Below, in pieces: positions 1 to 8,787 of a stretch of 64,000 nucleotides of DNA. The position numbers and the translations under genes were made by a program. How positions within the stretch are numbered: position 1 is the stretch's first letter; each line of letters begins with the position of its first letter. The DNA comes from Mycobacterium sp. (GTDB lineage Bacteria; Actinomycetota; Actinomycetes; Mycobacteriales; Mycobacteriaceae). A model generated the notes under the pieces. The model saw only the letters and a program-made list of their open reading frames with translations. It ran no database searches and was not told the DNA's origin. The stretch lies in NCBI GenBank assembly GCA_023264735.1, contig JAHFVD010000013.1:62001-126000 (forward strand), given 5' to 3'.

Positions 1-1290
1 TTCCACAAGACCGTGGAGGTAGCCCAGGATCTGCGCAACAAGATCGCCAACTTCGACGACTTCTTCCGGCCGTTGCGCAACTACTTCTACTGGGAGCCGC
101 ACTGTTTCGATATCCCGATCTGTGCTGCCTTCCGGTCGGTCTTCGATGCGCTGGACGGGATCAACGATCTAACTGACCAATTGGCCAATGTCACGGCGAG
201 TTTGGACAAGCTGGATGCGCTGCAGCCGAAGCTGCTGTCCCTGATCCCACAGAACATCGACAGTCAACAAGCCAACCGCGACCTGACGATGACGAACTAC
301 GCCACCCAGTCGGGCCTCTACGACCAGGCTGCCGCGGCACTACAGAACTCGACCGCTCTCGGCGCGGCCTTCGACGCCGCCAAGACCGACGACTCCTTCT
401 ACATTCCGCCAGAAGCGTTCGGCAACTCCGAGTTTCAGCGCGGGCTCAAGCTGTTCCTGTCGCCCGACGGCAAGGCCGCTCGGATGATCGTCACCCACGA
501 CGTGGATCCGGCTACACCCGAGGGCCTTTCACACATCGACGCGATTCGGCACTCGGCGCAGGAGGCGATCAAGGGAACCCCGCTCGCCGGTTCGAGCATC
601 TATATCGGAGGCACGGCGTCGACCTATAAAGACATTTCGGACATGGCTAAGTACGACTTGGTGATCGCCGGGGTCGCCGCGCTCAGCCTGATCCTGCTCA
701 TCATGATGTTCATCACCAGGAGCATTGTCGCCGCGGTGGTCATCGTCGGGACGGTGGCGCTGTCCCTGGGCGCCTCGTTCGGGCTCTCAGTGTTGGTCTG
801 GCAGTACCTGTTCGGTATGCCGCTGTACTGGGTCGTGTTGGCGTTGGCCGTGATCCTGCTGCTGGCAGTGGGATCGGACTACAACCTGCTGCTGATATCG
901 CGGTTCAAAGAAGAGATCGGCGCCGGGCTCAATACCGGCATCATCCGCGCGATGGCCAGTACCGGTGGCGTCGTCACCGCCGCCGGCCTGGTATTCGCCT
1001 TCACCATGGCGTCATTCATCTTCAGTGACCTTCTGGTGCTCGGCCAGATCGGCACGACGATCGGTCTCGGTCTGTTGTTCGACACGCTGATCGTGCGGTC
1101 GTTCATGACTCCGTCGATCGCCGCGCTGCTGGGCCGCTGGTTCTGGTGGCCGCTGCGCGTACGGCCACGCCCCGCGAGCTCGATGCTGCGTCCTTATGGC
1201 ACACGCGAATCCGTGCGCCAACTGCTGCTGTGGGAAGACGACCAGGTGCCGGGCGTCAGTCCACGGGTGAGGAACGAATCAGGTCTTTGA
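1..1290 (+). CDS. MmpL family RND transporter, C-terminal part (5' end outside window)
   Basis: The reading frame is already open at base 1, so the gene begins upstream and only about 429 C-terminal residues are visible. They contain the second periplasmic porter region (about the first 210 residues), then the membrane block typical of MmpL proteins. That block has the motif [12 protein letters not shown] in a helix, a TGGVVTAAG stretch, and the tail [11 protein letters not shown] followed by [17 protein letters not shown]. MmpL proteins are inner-membrane, proton-driven exporters of lipids and siderophores. The long periplasmic domain and this tail suggest the MmpL4/5-like group, normally encoded after an mmpS gene. 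The 3' end overlaps the convergent small membrane gene by 35 bases. An mmpL remnant near 21 kb shares this tail, so the family is present at least twice. Confidence 0.93.
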   Translation, partial: FHKTVEVAQDLRNKIANFDDFFRPLRNYFYWEPHCFDIPICAAFRSVFDALDGINDLTDQLANVTASLDKLDALQPKLLSLIPQNIDSQQANRDLTMTNYATQSGLYDQAAAALQNSTALGAAFDAAKTDDSFYIPPEAFGNSEFQRGLKLFLSPDGKAARMIVTHDVDPATPEGLSHIDAIRHSAQEAIKGTPLAGSSIYIGGTASTYKDISDMAKYDLVIAGVAALSLILLIMMFITRSIVAAVVIVGTVALSLGASFGLSVLVWQYLFGMPLYWVVLALAVILLLAVGSDYNLLLISRFKEEIGAGLNTGIIRAMASTGGVVTAAGLVFAFTMASFIFSDLLVLGQIGTTIGLGLLFDTLIVRSFMTPSIAALLGRWFWWPLRVRPRPASSMLRPYGTRESVRQLLLWEDDQVPGVSPRVRNESGL

Positions 1291-1537
1291 CCGCGGGTTG
1301 CTCCGCCTCGACTTGCGGCGGATCGGCCCGCCGTGCGCCCCAGCCGGCATATCCGAGCGCGAGGGCCAGCGCGGAGTAGATCGCGGCCTCGGACCACATG
1401 AAGCCCACGCCCCAGCGCCGTCCCATGAAAACGGGCTCGTTGATGATGCCGCGAGAGGTGGCGACCGCATAGGCCGCGTGGGCGTAGCCCAGCGCTGCGA
1501 ACGATCCCGAAAAGAACTTGCAGACCTCGCGATTCAT
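1256..1537 (-). CDS. Small conserved membrane protein
   Basis: A 93-residue protein with two hydrophobic stretches, roughly residues 6-28 and 45-66, and a charged C-terminal tail, so probably a two-helix inner-membrane protein. I do not recognise the family. The start ATG follows a purine-rich AAAGGGAA stretch. It lies 24 bases after the SRPBCC-type gene on the same strand, suggesting a two-gene operon. Its 3' end overlaps the convergent mmpL end by 35 bases. The function is unknown. Confidence 0.7.
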   Translation of the reverse strand: MNREVCKFFSGSFAALGYAHAAYAVATSRGIINEPVFMGRRWGVGFMWSEAAIYSALALALGYAGWGARRADPPQVEAEQPAVKDLIRSSPVD

Positions 1538-1561
1538 GGGGGTTCCCTTTCTCGGATCGGA

Positions 1562-2044
1562 TCACTCGACGACCGGATGCAACCGGTCACGCATCAGAGA
1601 AAACTCGGTGTGCACGTGCCGATCCATCGCTTCGGCGAAGTCTGCCGAGAAGTAGAGGCGAAGAACCGGATCGAAGATCCGGCCCGGCCCTGTCCAACCG
1701 GCCGTAATCGTGTGGCGGACATGGACTCCGTCGGCATCATCAGCCACCTCTATCGTCAGCCAGCCGGGCAAACGGACTCTTTTCTTCATCTGCCACTTGA
1801 TCTTTCGCCCTGGTTCGGCCTCGACTACCACCGCTGTCATGCGCAACCGGTGAGCACCGATGAACTCATCCATGAAGGTCTCGTCCCCGACATGGTCGGC
1901 ATCGCCGATGGCCAGTGGGTGCAGGTGCAGGTGGACACCCCGCCACCACTTCTGGTAATCCGCGTCGGTGCAGTCCAAGAGGAAGCTGGTGACCTCCATT
2001 GCGGTCAACCCTGGGACCGTCACTCGGGATTGAATTGTCAACAT
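1562..2044 (-). CDS. SRPBCC (START-like) ligand-binding family protein
   Basis: A 160-residue protein of the size and pattern of the polyketide cyclase/START-like fold. It has an N-terminal strand, a helix around a WWRG motif near residues 33-36, a run of alternating strands (about 75-130) including LTIEVADDADGVHVRHTIT, and a long C-terminal helix. These proteins bind a hydrophobic ligand in a helix-grip cavity; the substrate cannot be told from sequence. A very strong Shine-Dalgarno (GGAGGTG, five bases before the ATG) fixes the start. It is the first gene of a probable pair with the downstream small membrane protein. Confidence 0.75.
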   Translation of the reverse strand: MLTIQSRVTVPGLTAMEVTSFLLDCTDADYQKWWRGVHLHLHPLAIGDADHVGDETFMDEFIGAHRLRMTAVVVEAEPGRKIKWQMKKRVRLPGWLTIEVADDADGVHVRHTITAGWTGPGRIFDPVLRLYFSADFAEAMDRHVHTEFSLMRDRLHPVVE

Positions 2045-2322
2045 CTCGTCACCTCCCCCGCCTTCGGTCGGTCAGCCTGACCGTATTGCCGCCCCAGCGG
2101 CGCCCGTCAGGGTAGAAAGTCCCCTGCGGAGTCCGACATGTCCCCAATCCGCGGCGGGTGCTACCCGAGTGGGTCCCCCAAGCCCAACTGTCAGCGAGAA
2201 CACACCGTTTCCATATCGATATCACGGTTTATCCCATTCGCAACATGGGTAACTTTGGCAACAGGTGCTGATGCAAGGGCACCTTTCTCACCAGCGACGA
2301 AAGAGCCGAATGGATTTCCGAT
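2045..2322. other. Intergenic region with a small palindrome
   Basis: This 278-base stretch separates divergent genes. I see no convincing gene. It contains a 10-base palindrome ATATCGATAT at 2213-2222 in an AT-richer patch, about 100 bases before the rightward gene. This could be part of a regulatory site for either neighbour, but nothing more can be supported. Confidence 0.3.
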
Positions 2323-2793
2323 ATGAACACAGTCCTTTACTTCAGCACCCGCGGCACCGTTTATGAAACCCGTGCCTACACCAAGGCCGATATCGATCTG
2401 CTCGTCCAGGATCATCAGCTGCACTGCCTGACCAGTTCCGACCGGCAGTTCGACTTCTGGTTCAGCCCGTCACGACCGGGATGCCAGAGCCGGGTGAATG
2501 AGCGCGCTACCGAATTATTCTTGGCAACAACGAATTTCACGGCGAAATCGGTGCCCCTGCTGCCCGGGTGCATCGTGGTCGCCACCCACGACGCCGACGG
2601 CGACCTCGACGGGCTCAGCTGGGAACAGCTCGATCTGCTGGTCCGCCGGAACCGCTCGGTGACCGACCGCGACCTGCGAATCCTCGACCGCAGGATCCAG
2701 CGTCACGACCGCCACCAGGCGCGTCGATCCCGCCCTGCCGCAATCAAATCCGCTCCGGCACCGACCGCGAGCAGACAGAAAATCGCACTCTAG
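2323..2793 (+). CDS. Conserved hypothetical protein
   Basis: A 156-residue protein that starts MNTVLYFSTRGTVYETRAY. The N-terminal 115 residues look like a compact alpha/beta domain. The last 40 residues are basic and of low complexity (Arg, Ala, Pro), a possible nucleic-acid-binding tail. There is no signal peptide or membrane segment. I do not recognise a family. No strong ribosome binding site precedes the ATG. It stands alone, with the downstream gene convergent at a distance of 35 bases. Real coding is supported by the sensible composition of the first 115 residues. Confidence 0.6.
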   Translation: MNTVLYFSTRGTVYETRAYTKADIDLLVQDHQLHCLTSSDRQFDFWFSPSRPGCQSRVNERATELFLATTNFTAKSVPLLPGCIVVATHDADGDLDGLSWEQLDLLVRRNRSVTDRDLRILDRRIQRHDRHQARRSRPAAIKSAPAPTASRQKIAL

Positions 2794-2828
2794 GCATCCT
2801 TTTCGGACGAGTTGCGACTACTCGCCGA

Positions 2829-3239
2829 TCAGGCGGACCGGGTCTCCACAAAACTCAGCGTGGCGCCCCAGCCGTCCTTGGGCGTGTAGAGCAGCACGGT
2901 CACATGTCCGTCCTCGACCTTGGTGGCGAGGCTCGCGCCGTACACCCGGTTCGCGACCGTGTCCGAGCCAGGACCTCTGCCCTGCATGAACATCGCGACT
3001 GCGTGCTCGCCAGGTTCACAGGCAACGAAGTGCGCTTCGTAGAACGGCTCCTCGGTGCGCTGACCGTCGACCTCGATGACGGCGGTGCTGCCGCGCGCGA
3101 CCATTTCACCGACGATGTCGAGATGGGCAGCATGAAGCAGCTTGCCGATGACCTTCTGGCCCGGCGTCAGCCCGACCTGGATCTCGATTCCGGTCTGCCC
3201 GGTCACGCGCATCAGCGTAGTGGCGTCGGCAGCGTCCAT
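2829..3239 (-). CDS. Conserved hypothetical cytoplasmic protein
   Basis: A 136-residue soluble protein rich in beta strands, containing VGLTPGQKVIGKLLHAAHLDIVG in its first third and a conserved-looking GPGSDTVANRVYGASL stretch near residues 87-102. There are no membrane segments or signal peptide. I cannot assign a family. Immediately upstream of its ATG lies a perfect 8-base inverted repeat (3244-3268), so it is probably regulated from the divergent region it shares with the secreted C39-like pair. Confidence 0.65.
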   Translation of the reverse strand: MDAADATTLMRVTGQTGIEIQVGLTPGQKVIGKLLHAAHLDIVGEMVARGSTAVIEVDGQRTEEPFYEAHFVACEPGEHAVAMFMQGRGPGSDTVANRVYGASLATKVEDGHVTVLLYTPKDGWGATLSFVETRSA

Positions 3240-3243
3240 GTCG

Positions 3244-3268
3244 CGTTGTCGTCATATGGCCGACAACG
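3244..3268. promoter_or_regulatory. Inverted-repeat operator candidate
   Basis: Arms CGTTGTCG (3244-3251) and CGACAACG (3261-3268) are perfect complements separated by nine bases that include CATATG. The size and symmetry fit a dimeric repressor site of the TetR kind. It lies five bases upstream of the leftward start at 3239 and about 145 bases before the first C39-like gene, in a position to control the former directly. The binding protein is unknown. Confidence 0.5.
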
Positions 3269-3316
3269 AGACATCCGCTCGTCGTTGAATTGTTAACTAG
3301 CGCCGGGTAGTCGGGA

Positions 3317-3353
3317 CGGGTAGCTACCGAAAGAAAGCTGGACTAGCTACCCG
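3317..3353 (+). promoter_or_regulatory. 10-bp inverted repeat in the leader of the C39-like gene
   Basis: CGGGTAGCTA (3317-3326) and TAGCTACCCG (3344-3353) are perfectly complementary with a 17-base loop. The left arm overlaps a self-complementary decamer GGTAGCTACC (3319-3328), and another GGGTAG lies at 3305-3310. It ends 59 bases before the ATG at 3413. It could act as an operator in DNA or as a leader hairpin in RNA. There is no U-tract, so a standard intrinsic terminator is less likely. Confidence 0.45.
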
Positions 3354-3412
3354 CCGAGCCACTATTGTCAGCGTCGATAATTCTCATTCGCGGTGATGTG
3401 GGCGGGGGCCGA

Positions 3413-4558
3413 ATGACACCCATCAAACGGGCTGGGCGAATCACGACATTCGGGTTCGCGGTAGGCGCTGGTTTGCTGATCGCCTCCGGTGCCGGCGCAG
3501 CGGTGGCCACAGCCGCACCCGGCGGGTCCGGGCAATCACCGAGCAGCAGCTCGTCAGCGTCAAGCAGCACATCGTCGGGCCCCTCAGCCCGACCCGCGAC
3601 CGGCACGACAGCCAAGGCCAAGCCGGCCCGCACGGTCAGCACTCGCAGCGACTACTCAGCACCGGTCGTCCAGCTGCACGCGAAGCGCACGGTCGCTGCC
3701 ACCGCCGCCGCGACCGACGAGATCACTGCCGTTCCGACGGCGTCGGCCAAGGCGACCGCACCGAAACGGGTTCCCGCACTTCCCACTCCGGCTGAATTCC
3801 AGCAGGCCATCGTGGCGGGGCTCGGCACGGTGCGGCAGAACCTCGATGAGCTTCGCCAGAAGATCGAGACGCTCGTCCAGAATCAGATCATCGGCTTCCA
3901 GGACAACCTGGTCACGCTGCGGATCGACCTGGAACGCGTCTTCAACCCCAACAAGCAGATCATCTACGGCAACCTGGCCAACGTCCAATACTGGGCGGCC
4001 GGCGGCGCTCAAACGGCAAGCCTGATGTCCGCGGCGATGGTGATCAGCGCGCTCAAAGGCCAAACTGTGACAGCGCAGAACATCATCGACGAAGCGATGA
4101 ACACCGACAGCGTCGCCCAACCTGATCGAAAGATGTACCTGGGCACCGACACTTATGACTGGGTGTGGGCCAGTGACGCGGTCCAGCTGATGGAAAACCA
4201 CGGCCTGAAGGTGACCACCGTCTACTACACCAAGAGCCAAGAGCAGCGTGCGTTGAACGGCGTCGAAACCGCGTTGTCGCAAGGTAAGTCGGTCATCGTG
4301 AGCATTAACGGCAATGTCATCTCCAGCAACGTCAGCAGCCAGGCACAGTGGACGACCGAGCACCAGGCGGTGCTGCTCGGGATCAACGTCACCAAGAACC
4401 TTGTCTACCTCAACGACGGCGCGAACCCTCAGGGCCAGAACTTGACGATGTCGGTCGAGGACTTCCTCGACGCCTGGCAGGCTAGCCGCTACACGGCTAT
4501 CTTCGCCGAATTGGCGCCCGCCCCAGCACAAGCCACCGACGGGGCCGTCGCAGCATGA
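3413..4558 (+). CDS. Secreted C39-like protein lacking the catalytic cysteine
   Basis: A 381-residue exported protein. A Tat/Sec-like signal peptide (KRAGRITT, then a hydrophobic core ending near AATAAP, about residues 1-36) is followed by a Ser/Ala/Pro linker (to about 130), a predicted helical segment (about 130-180) and a papain-like C39_2-type domain (about 185-375). Aligned with the next gene, the position of the candidate catalytic Cys is Ala202, while the His (H317, in TEHQAVLLG) and the following Asn-Asp pair (LNDG) remain. The ATG at 3413 is chosen over the upstream GTG because both paralogues share the same GGGCGGGGGCCGA leader just before this point. It is probably a non-catalytic partner or binding protein. 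Confidence is high for coding, moderate for fold. Confidence 0.82.
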   Translation: MTPIKRAGRITTFGFAVGAGLLIASGAGAAVATAAPGGSGQSPSSSSSASSSTSSGPSARPATGTTAKAKPARTVSTRSDYSAPVVQLHAKRTVAATAAATDEITAVPTASAKATAPKRVPALPTPAEFQQAIVAGLGTVRQNLDELRQKIETLVQNQIIGFQDNLVTLRIDLERVFNPNKQIIYGNLANVQYWAAGGAQTASLMSAAMVISALKGQTVTAQNIIDEAMNTDSVAQPDRKMYLGTDTYDWVWASDAVQLMENHGLKVTTVYYTKSQEQRALNGVETALSQGKSVIVSINGNVISSNVSSQAQWTTEHQAVLLGINVTKNLVYLNDGANPQGQNLTMSVEDFLDAWQASRYTAIFAELAPAPAQATDGAVAA

Positions 4559-4645
4559 CCGCCTCCCGCGCTTTTCACTGGCCTCAACGGGGCACACGGT
4601 CCCGGCGATCAAGTCTCATTCACGGTGCTACGGGCGGGGGCCGAC

Positions 4646-5809
4646 GTGATTTCCACTAAGCGGGCTGGACGAATCACCACACTCGGGTTCGCGATCGGAG
4701 CTGGTCTGCTGATCGCTTCGGGCGCCGGTGCGGCGGTGGCCTCGGCCGCGCCCGATGATTCCGGGCACACGCCGAGCAGCTCCTCGGCGTCGAACAATGT
4801 GTCAGGGTCGGCGCGGTCGGCGCGGCCCTCGACCAACACAGCGGGCAAGCCCAAGCCGGCCCGCACCGTCAGCACCCGCAGCGATTACTCGGCGCCGGTG
4901 GTGCAACTGCATACCGGCAAGCGCACACCGGCCCCGGCAGCCAGCGACGTCACCACGCCTGCCGCATCGGCCAAACAGTCTCGGGCCCAACGCCTTCCCA
5001 CCCCGGCTGAGGTTCAGCAGGCGATCGTGGCGGGCTTGGACGCCGCCCGCCGCGACCTCGACACTCTGCGCAGCAACATCGAGCTGCTGGTCAAGCACCA
5101 GATCGAGGGCATCCGGGAAAATCTGACCACGCTGCGCTACGACCTCGAGGGCATCTTCGGACCCAACCGGGCGCCGGTGACTCCGGACATCCCGTCGGAC
5201 GATACGCCCGGCATGATCGGCAAGCCCGCCGACAAAGAGCAGTACTTCGTCTACCAGGGCAACACCAACAGGTGCGTCCTGATGTCGACGGCCATGGTGA
5301 TCGGGCAGCTCAAGGGCATCGAGAACATGCCGACCGCGCAGCAGATCACCGACGAGGCGGCCACCACCCCGAGCACCGTGACGCCCGGCACGATGATCTA
5401 CGACCCGATCAAAGACACCTACGTCAAGTACGCCGATGCCCTGGCACTGCTGGAGAATCACGGCATCACGGCGACATCGACCCAATACTCCAAGGGCCAG
5501 GGCGCTACTGCGATCAGCAATCTCAAAGCAGCGCTCATCGCCGGCGACTCGGTCATCGTGACGGTCAATGCGAATATCGCGTGGGGGCGCTCAGCGCCGG
5601 GCGAGGTAGTCACGGCAAACCACGCCATCACCGTCTTGGGCATCGACACAGCCAAGAACATCGTGTACGTCAACGACAGCGCCTACCAGAACCCCGGGAT
5701 CGCCATCAAGATGGACGTGTTCATGAACGCCTGGGCGGCCAACGAATATCAGACCATCACGGCCTACGTCACCCCGGCGCAAGAGGCAACGACCGCCATC
5801 GCGGCCTGA
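4646..5809 (+). CDS. Secreted C39-like cysteine peptidase-fold protein (paralogue)
   Basis: A 387-residue paralogue of the preceding gene, 87 bases downstream and probably co-transcribed. It has the same layout: signal peptide (about 1-36), low-complexity linker, helical segment, then a C39_2-like domain with Cys210 (NTNRCVLMSTAMVI), His326 (TANHAITVLG) and Asn-Asp (VYVNDS) in papain-like order. The Cys lies within a non-canonical context (RCVLMS rather than DCGPA), so activity is plausible but unproven. The start is the GTG at 4646, aligned with the ATG of its twin. Between the two proteins the stretch KPARTVSTRSDYSAPVVQL is identical, and the leader DNA is also duplicated, which marks a tandem duplication. 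The substrate is unknown; it acts outside the cytoplasmic membrane. Confidence 0.82.
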   Translation: MISTKRAGRITTLGFAIGAGLLIASGAGAAVASAAPDDSGHTPSSSSASNNVSGSARSARPSTNTAGKPKPARTVSTRSDYSAPVVQLHTGKRTPAPAASDVTTPAASAKQSRAQRLPTPAEVQQAIVAGLDAARRDLDTLRSNIELLVKHQIEGIRENLTTLRYDLEGIFGPNRAPVTPDIPSDDTPGMIGKPADKEQYFVYQGNTNRCVLMSTAMVIGQLKGIENMPTAQQITDEAATTPSTVTPGTMIYDPIKDTYVKYADALALLENHGITATSTQYSKGQGATAISNLKAALIAGDSVIVTVNANIAWGRSAPGEVVTANHAITVLGIDTAKNIVYVNDSAYQNPGIAIKMDVFMNAWAANEYQTITAYVTPAQEATTAIAA

Positions 5810-5867
5810 GCAGTACGCCTGCACGATTAGAGGTTTTGCGTCGTCGGCAAATACGATCGACGTCGCA

Positions 5868-7514
5868 ATGAGTGATCACGACCTGGATGTTCAGACCGCC
5901 CCCACCGGGACGGCTGCGGCGAACCGTTTGGCGACCGAAGCCGGCCGCCGGCGTACCTTCGCCGTCATCAGCCACCCCGACGCCGGTAAGTCGACGCTCA
6001 CCGAGGCGCTGGTGCTGCACGCCAGGGTGATCACGCAGGCCGGCGCTATCCACGGCAAAGCCGGACGGCGCGCCACGGTGTCGGACTGGATGGAGATGGA
6101 GCAGGCCAGGGGCATCTCCATCACCTCGACCGCACTGCAGTTTCCCTATCACTCACCCGAGGGGCAGGACTGCGTGATCAACCTGCTCGACACCCCGGGC
6201 CACGCCGACTTCTCCGAGGACACCTACCGGGTGCTCAGTGCCGTCGATTGCGCCGTCATGCTGATCGACGCCGCCAAGGGTTTGGAACCGCAGACTCTCA
6301 AGCTGTTTCAGGTGTGCAGGCACCGCGGCCTTCCGATCCTCACCGTGATCAACAAATGGGACCGGCCCGGTCGCCACGCATTGGAGCTGCTCGACGAGAT
6401 CCACGAGCGCATCGGGCTCAAGCCGACGCCGCTGACGTGGCCCGTCGGCATCGCGGGCGACTTCAAGGGTGTCCTGGATCGCCGCACCGGCAACTTCATT
6501 CGGTTCACCCGCACCGCCGGCGGCGCCACCGCCGCGCCCGAGGAGCACATCGCACCTGACCGTGCCCACGACGCCGCCGGCATCGACTGGGACAACGCGG
6601 TCGAAGAATGTGAACTGCTCTCCGCCGACGACGGCGATCACGACCAGGAGCTCTTTCTGCAGGGCGTGACGACGCCCGTCCTGTTCACCTCGGCCGCATT
6701 GAATTTCGGGGTGAACCAGCTGCTGGACAATCTGGTCCGGCTCGCACCGGCGCCCAGCGGGCAGGCCGATGTCGACGGCAACGTGCGCCCGGTCGACGCG
6801 CCGTTCAGTGCGTTCGTGTTCAAGGTGCAGGCAGGCATGGACTCCGCGCACCGCGACCGGATCGCCTACGCCCGGGTGTGCTCGGGCACATTCGAGCGCG
6901 GCGACGTCCTGACCCATGCCGCCACCGGCAAGCCGTTCGTGACCAAATACGCCCAGTCGGTGTTCGGCCAGCAGCGCTCGACCCTGGACGACGCGTGGCC
7001 GGGCGACGTGATCGGGCTGGCCAACGCGAATGTCCTCCGACCCGGTGACACCCTGTTCCGGGACATCCCCGTGCAGTTCCCGCCGATCCCGAGCTTCTCC
7101 CCCGAGCATTTCTCCGTCGCGCGCGGCACCGATCCGAGTAAGCACAAGCAATTCCGCAAGGGCATCGAGCAACTGGAGCAGGAAGGCGTGGTGCAGGTTC
7201 TGCGCTCGAACCGGCGCGGTGATCAGGCACCCGTACTCGCCGCCGTCGGTCCGCTGCAGTTCGAGGTCACCAGCCACCGGATGGCCACTGAATTCAACGC
7301 GCCCATCTCGCTGGAAGGGCTGCCCTACACCGTCGCCCGCGCCGTCGACCCCGATGACGCCGAGTTCGTCGAAAAGCAGGTGTCGATGGAAGTCCTCACC
7401 CGCACCGACGGCGTGATGCTCGCGTTGTTCACCACGAAGTGGCGGCTGCAGGGTTTCCAGGAGGACAACCCGACTGTGCGGTTGCGCCCGCTGGTCGCCG
7501 CCGGAGACGACTGA
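5868..7514 (+). CDS. prfC: Peptide chain release factor 3
   Basis: A 548-residue translational GTPase that recycles class I release factors from the ribosome after termination. The G1 loop is HPDAGKST (residues 36-43), the G2 region carries RGISITST, G3 is DTPGH, and G4 is NKWD where many homologues have NKMD or NKFD. Domain II (about 290-380) and the C-terminal RF3-specific region (VQVLRSNRRGDQAPVLAAVGPLQFEV onward in outline) follow. Length matches the bacterial RF3 family (about 525-550). A TACGAT hexamer at 5852-5857 may be its -10 box, giving a very short leader. RF3 has a patchy distribution in bacteria and, as far as I know, is absent from M. tuberculosis. Confidence 0.95.
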   Translation: MSDHDLDVQTAPTGTAAANRLATEAGRRRTFAVISHPDAGKSTLTEALVLHARVITQAGAIHGKAGRRATVSDWMEMEQARGISITSTALQFPYHSPEGQDCVINLLDTPGHADFSEDTYRVLSAVDCAVMLIDAAKGLEPQTLKLFQVCRHRGLPILTVINKWDRPGRHALELLDEIHERIGLKPTPLTWPVGIAGDFKGVLDRRTGNFIRFTRTAGGATAAPEEHIAPDRAHDAAGIDWDNAVEECELLSADDGDHDQELFLQGVTTPVLFTSAALNFGVNQLLDNLVRLAPAPSGQADVDGNVRPVDAPFSAFVFKVQAGMDSAHRDRIAYARVCSGTFERGDVLTHAATGKPFVTKYAQSVFGQQRSTLDDAWPGDVIGLANANVLRPGDTLFRDIPVQFPPIPSFSPEHFSVARGTDPSKHKQFRKGIEQLEQEGVVQVLRSNRRGDQAPVLAAVGPLQFEVTSHRMATEFNAPISLEGLPYTVARAVDPDDAEFVEKQVSMEVLTRTDGVMLALFTTKWRLQGFQEDNPTVRLRPLVAAGDD

Positions 7515-7515
7515 C

Positions 7516-7896
7516 TCAGCTGTTGGCGGTCGCCAGCCCGGCCTTCACGTGCCGCGACAGGTCGTCGGCCAGGATCTCGGCCTGACCGCCCAGCAGCCCG
7601 TCGACGGCCTGCTTCGCCACCAGCGCGGGATCGATTTTCTGATCGGCCGGGATGTAGCTGACCATGTCCGTGTCCATGTAGCCGACATGCAGTGCCGAGA
7701 CGCTAATTCCCGTGGGCGCGAGCTCACTTCGCAGCGCGTCGGTCATTGCCCAGGCAGCGGCCTTCGCAGCTGAGTAGGCACCGGATGTCGACGGGTGATA
7801 CCAGGCCAGTACCGAAAGCACGTTGAGGACCGCACTCCCGGAGCCAACGCCTTCCAGCTGTGAGCCCGCTGCTCGTGGCGGCCAGGCCGGGGCGGA
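7516..7896 (-). pseudogene. SDR oxidoreductase remnant (C-terminal half only)
   Basis: The reading frame encodes the C-terminal half of a classical short-chain dehydrogenase. It has an NVLSVLAW strand, the active-site YSAAK motif, and the usual VSALHVGYMDTDM substrate-loop region. The N-terminal Rossmann half, with the TGxxxGIG cofactor motif and the NNAG motif, is missing. Similarity fades at about 7860, and an in-frame stop at 7897-7899 coincides with the 3' end of the neighbouring DUF732 gene. A GTG at 7819-7821 could start a 101-residue product, but it would lack cofactor binding. Most likely a deletion removed the 5' half. It converges on prfC with one base between stop codons. Confidence 0.75.
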
Positions 7897-8787
7897 TTAG
7901 CGCCCGAGCCGGATCTGAACGCCGTGCGAGCGCAGTTGCTCGAAGCTGTAGCTGAATTCGCCTCGGCGGCCCACGGATACGACGTAGCGGTCCTGACCCT
8001 CGGTGATGGGGAAGGTGAACGAGAACGTGCACGTTGCGCTGTCCCCGGTCCCCGGGCCCAACGATGTCGAGGTGAGGACCTCACCCTTGCCGTTCTTCAC
8101 GGTCACCGGAGTGCTGCGGCCGACGTCGGCGTACCCGTTCGTTCCGTGGCACGTTTGCCCGTCGGCGTCGATCGAGCCCATGCCGAGACTGTCGGTGACG
8201 ACGAAAACCCCGGAGATCTTCGCGGATTCGAGGATGCGGAAACCTTGGTTGAATTGCGGACAGAACGCGTCGACGGCGATCTTGTCGGCCAGCAGTCCCT
8301 GTTGCGGGCCGCCATGTTCCAGCTGCGCACATACGTCATGGCCATGGGCGACGGCATTGGCCTGCGAATTGAATTGGTTCATCAGCCCCGCGGTTTCCAG
8401 TGCCTGGACGTAATCGATTTCCGGCGGCGGCGTTGGCCGGTGGCGGGCCCACAGCAGCACCCCGATGACCGCGCCGACCATGACGATCACCGCGGTCGTC
8501 ACCCCGGTCGCCAGCCAGGTCGACCGAATGCTCGACCGTGCGGCAGGCACCTCGACATAGGCGGGCAGCATCTGTCCACCAGTGGGGTCGCTGGATTCGG
8601 ACCTGCCGTTGCGTACCCGCTGAGTCGGCCGGCCCGCGACGTAGTAGCGCCCCTCGTAGCGAGCGGTCAGATCGGGGCGCCAACCCGTCAGTGCGATCGG
8701 CGTTGTCACCCCTCCGCAACGCGCGCAGGTACCAGTGCCGTCGAGGTCAGCCCCGCAATAGGGGCAGGCCGTCGGCGCTCCGGTCAT
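7897..8787 (-). CDS. Membrane-anchored DUF732 protein with N-terminal zinc ribbon
   Basis: A 296-residue protein. Residues 8-25 carry CPYCG and CARCG, a four-cysteine zinc ribbon predicted to sit in the cytoplasm. A linker rich in polar residues is followed by one transmembrane helix (about 92-112, ending LLWARHRP) and an external domain. The start of that domain (DYVQALETAGLMNQFNSQANAVAHGHDVCAQL) matches the helical DUF732 pattern of mycobacteria. A C-terminal beta-rich part (about 190-290) holds a Cys pair (QTC and ATC) that could form a disulfide. The role is unknown; a membrane sensor or scaffold is one possibility. The gene is divergent from the fused HadA/HadB gene. Confidence 0.78.
   Translation of the reverse strand: MTGAPTACPYCGADLDGTGTCARCGGVTTPIALTGWRPDLTARYEGRYYVAGRPTQRVRNGRSESSDPTGGQMLPAYVEVPAARSSIRSTWLATGVTTAVIVMVGAVIGVLLWARHRPTPPPEIDYVQALETAGLMNQFNSQANAVAHGHDVCAQLEHGGPQQGLLADKIAVDAFCPQFNQGFRILESAKISGVFVVTDSLGMGSIDADGQTCHGTNGYADVGRSTPVTVKNGKGEVLTSTSLGPGTGDSATCTFSFTFPITEGQDRYVVSVGRRGEFSYSFEQLRSHGVQIRLGR

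Noticed and set aside
4559..4645. Terminator between the two C39-like genes
   Set aside because: No stable hairpin was visible in the 87-base gap, and the genes are probably co-transcribed.
6153..7277. 374-codon leftward frame opposite prfC
   Set aside because: Antisense shadow of an unambiguous release factor 3 gene.
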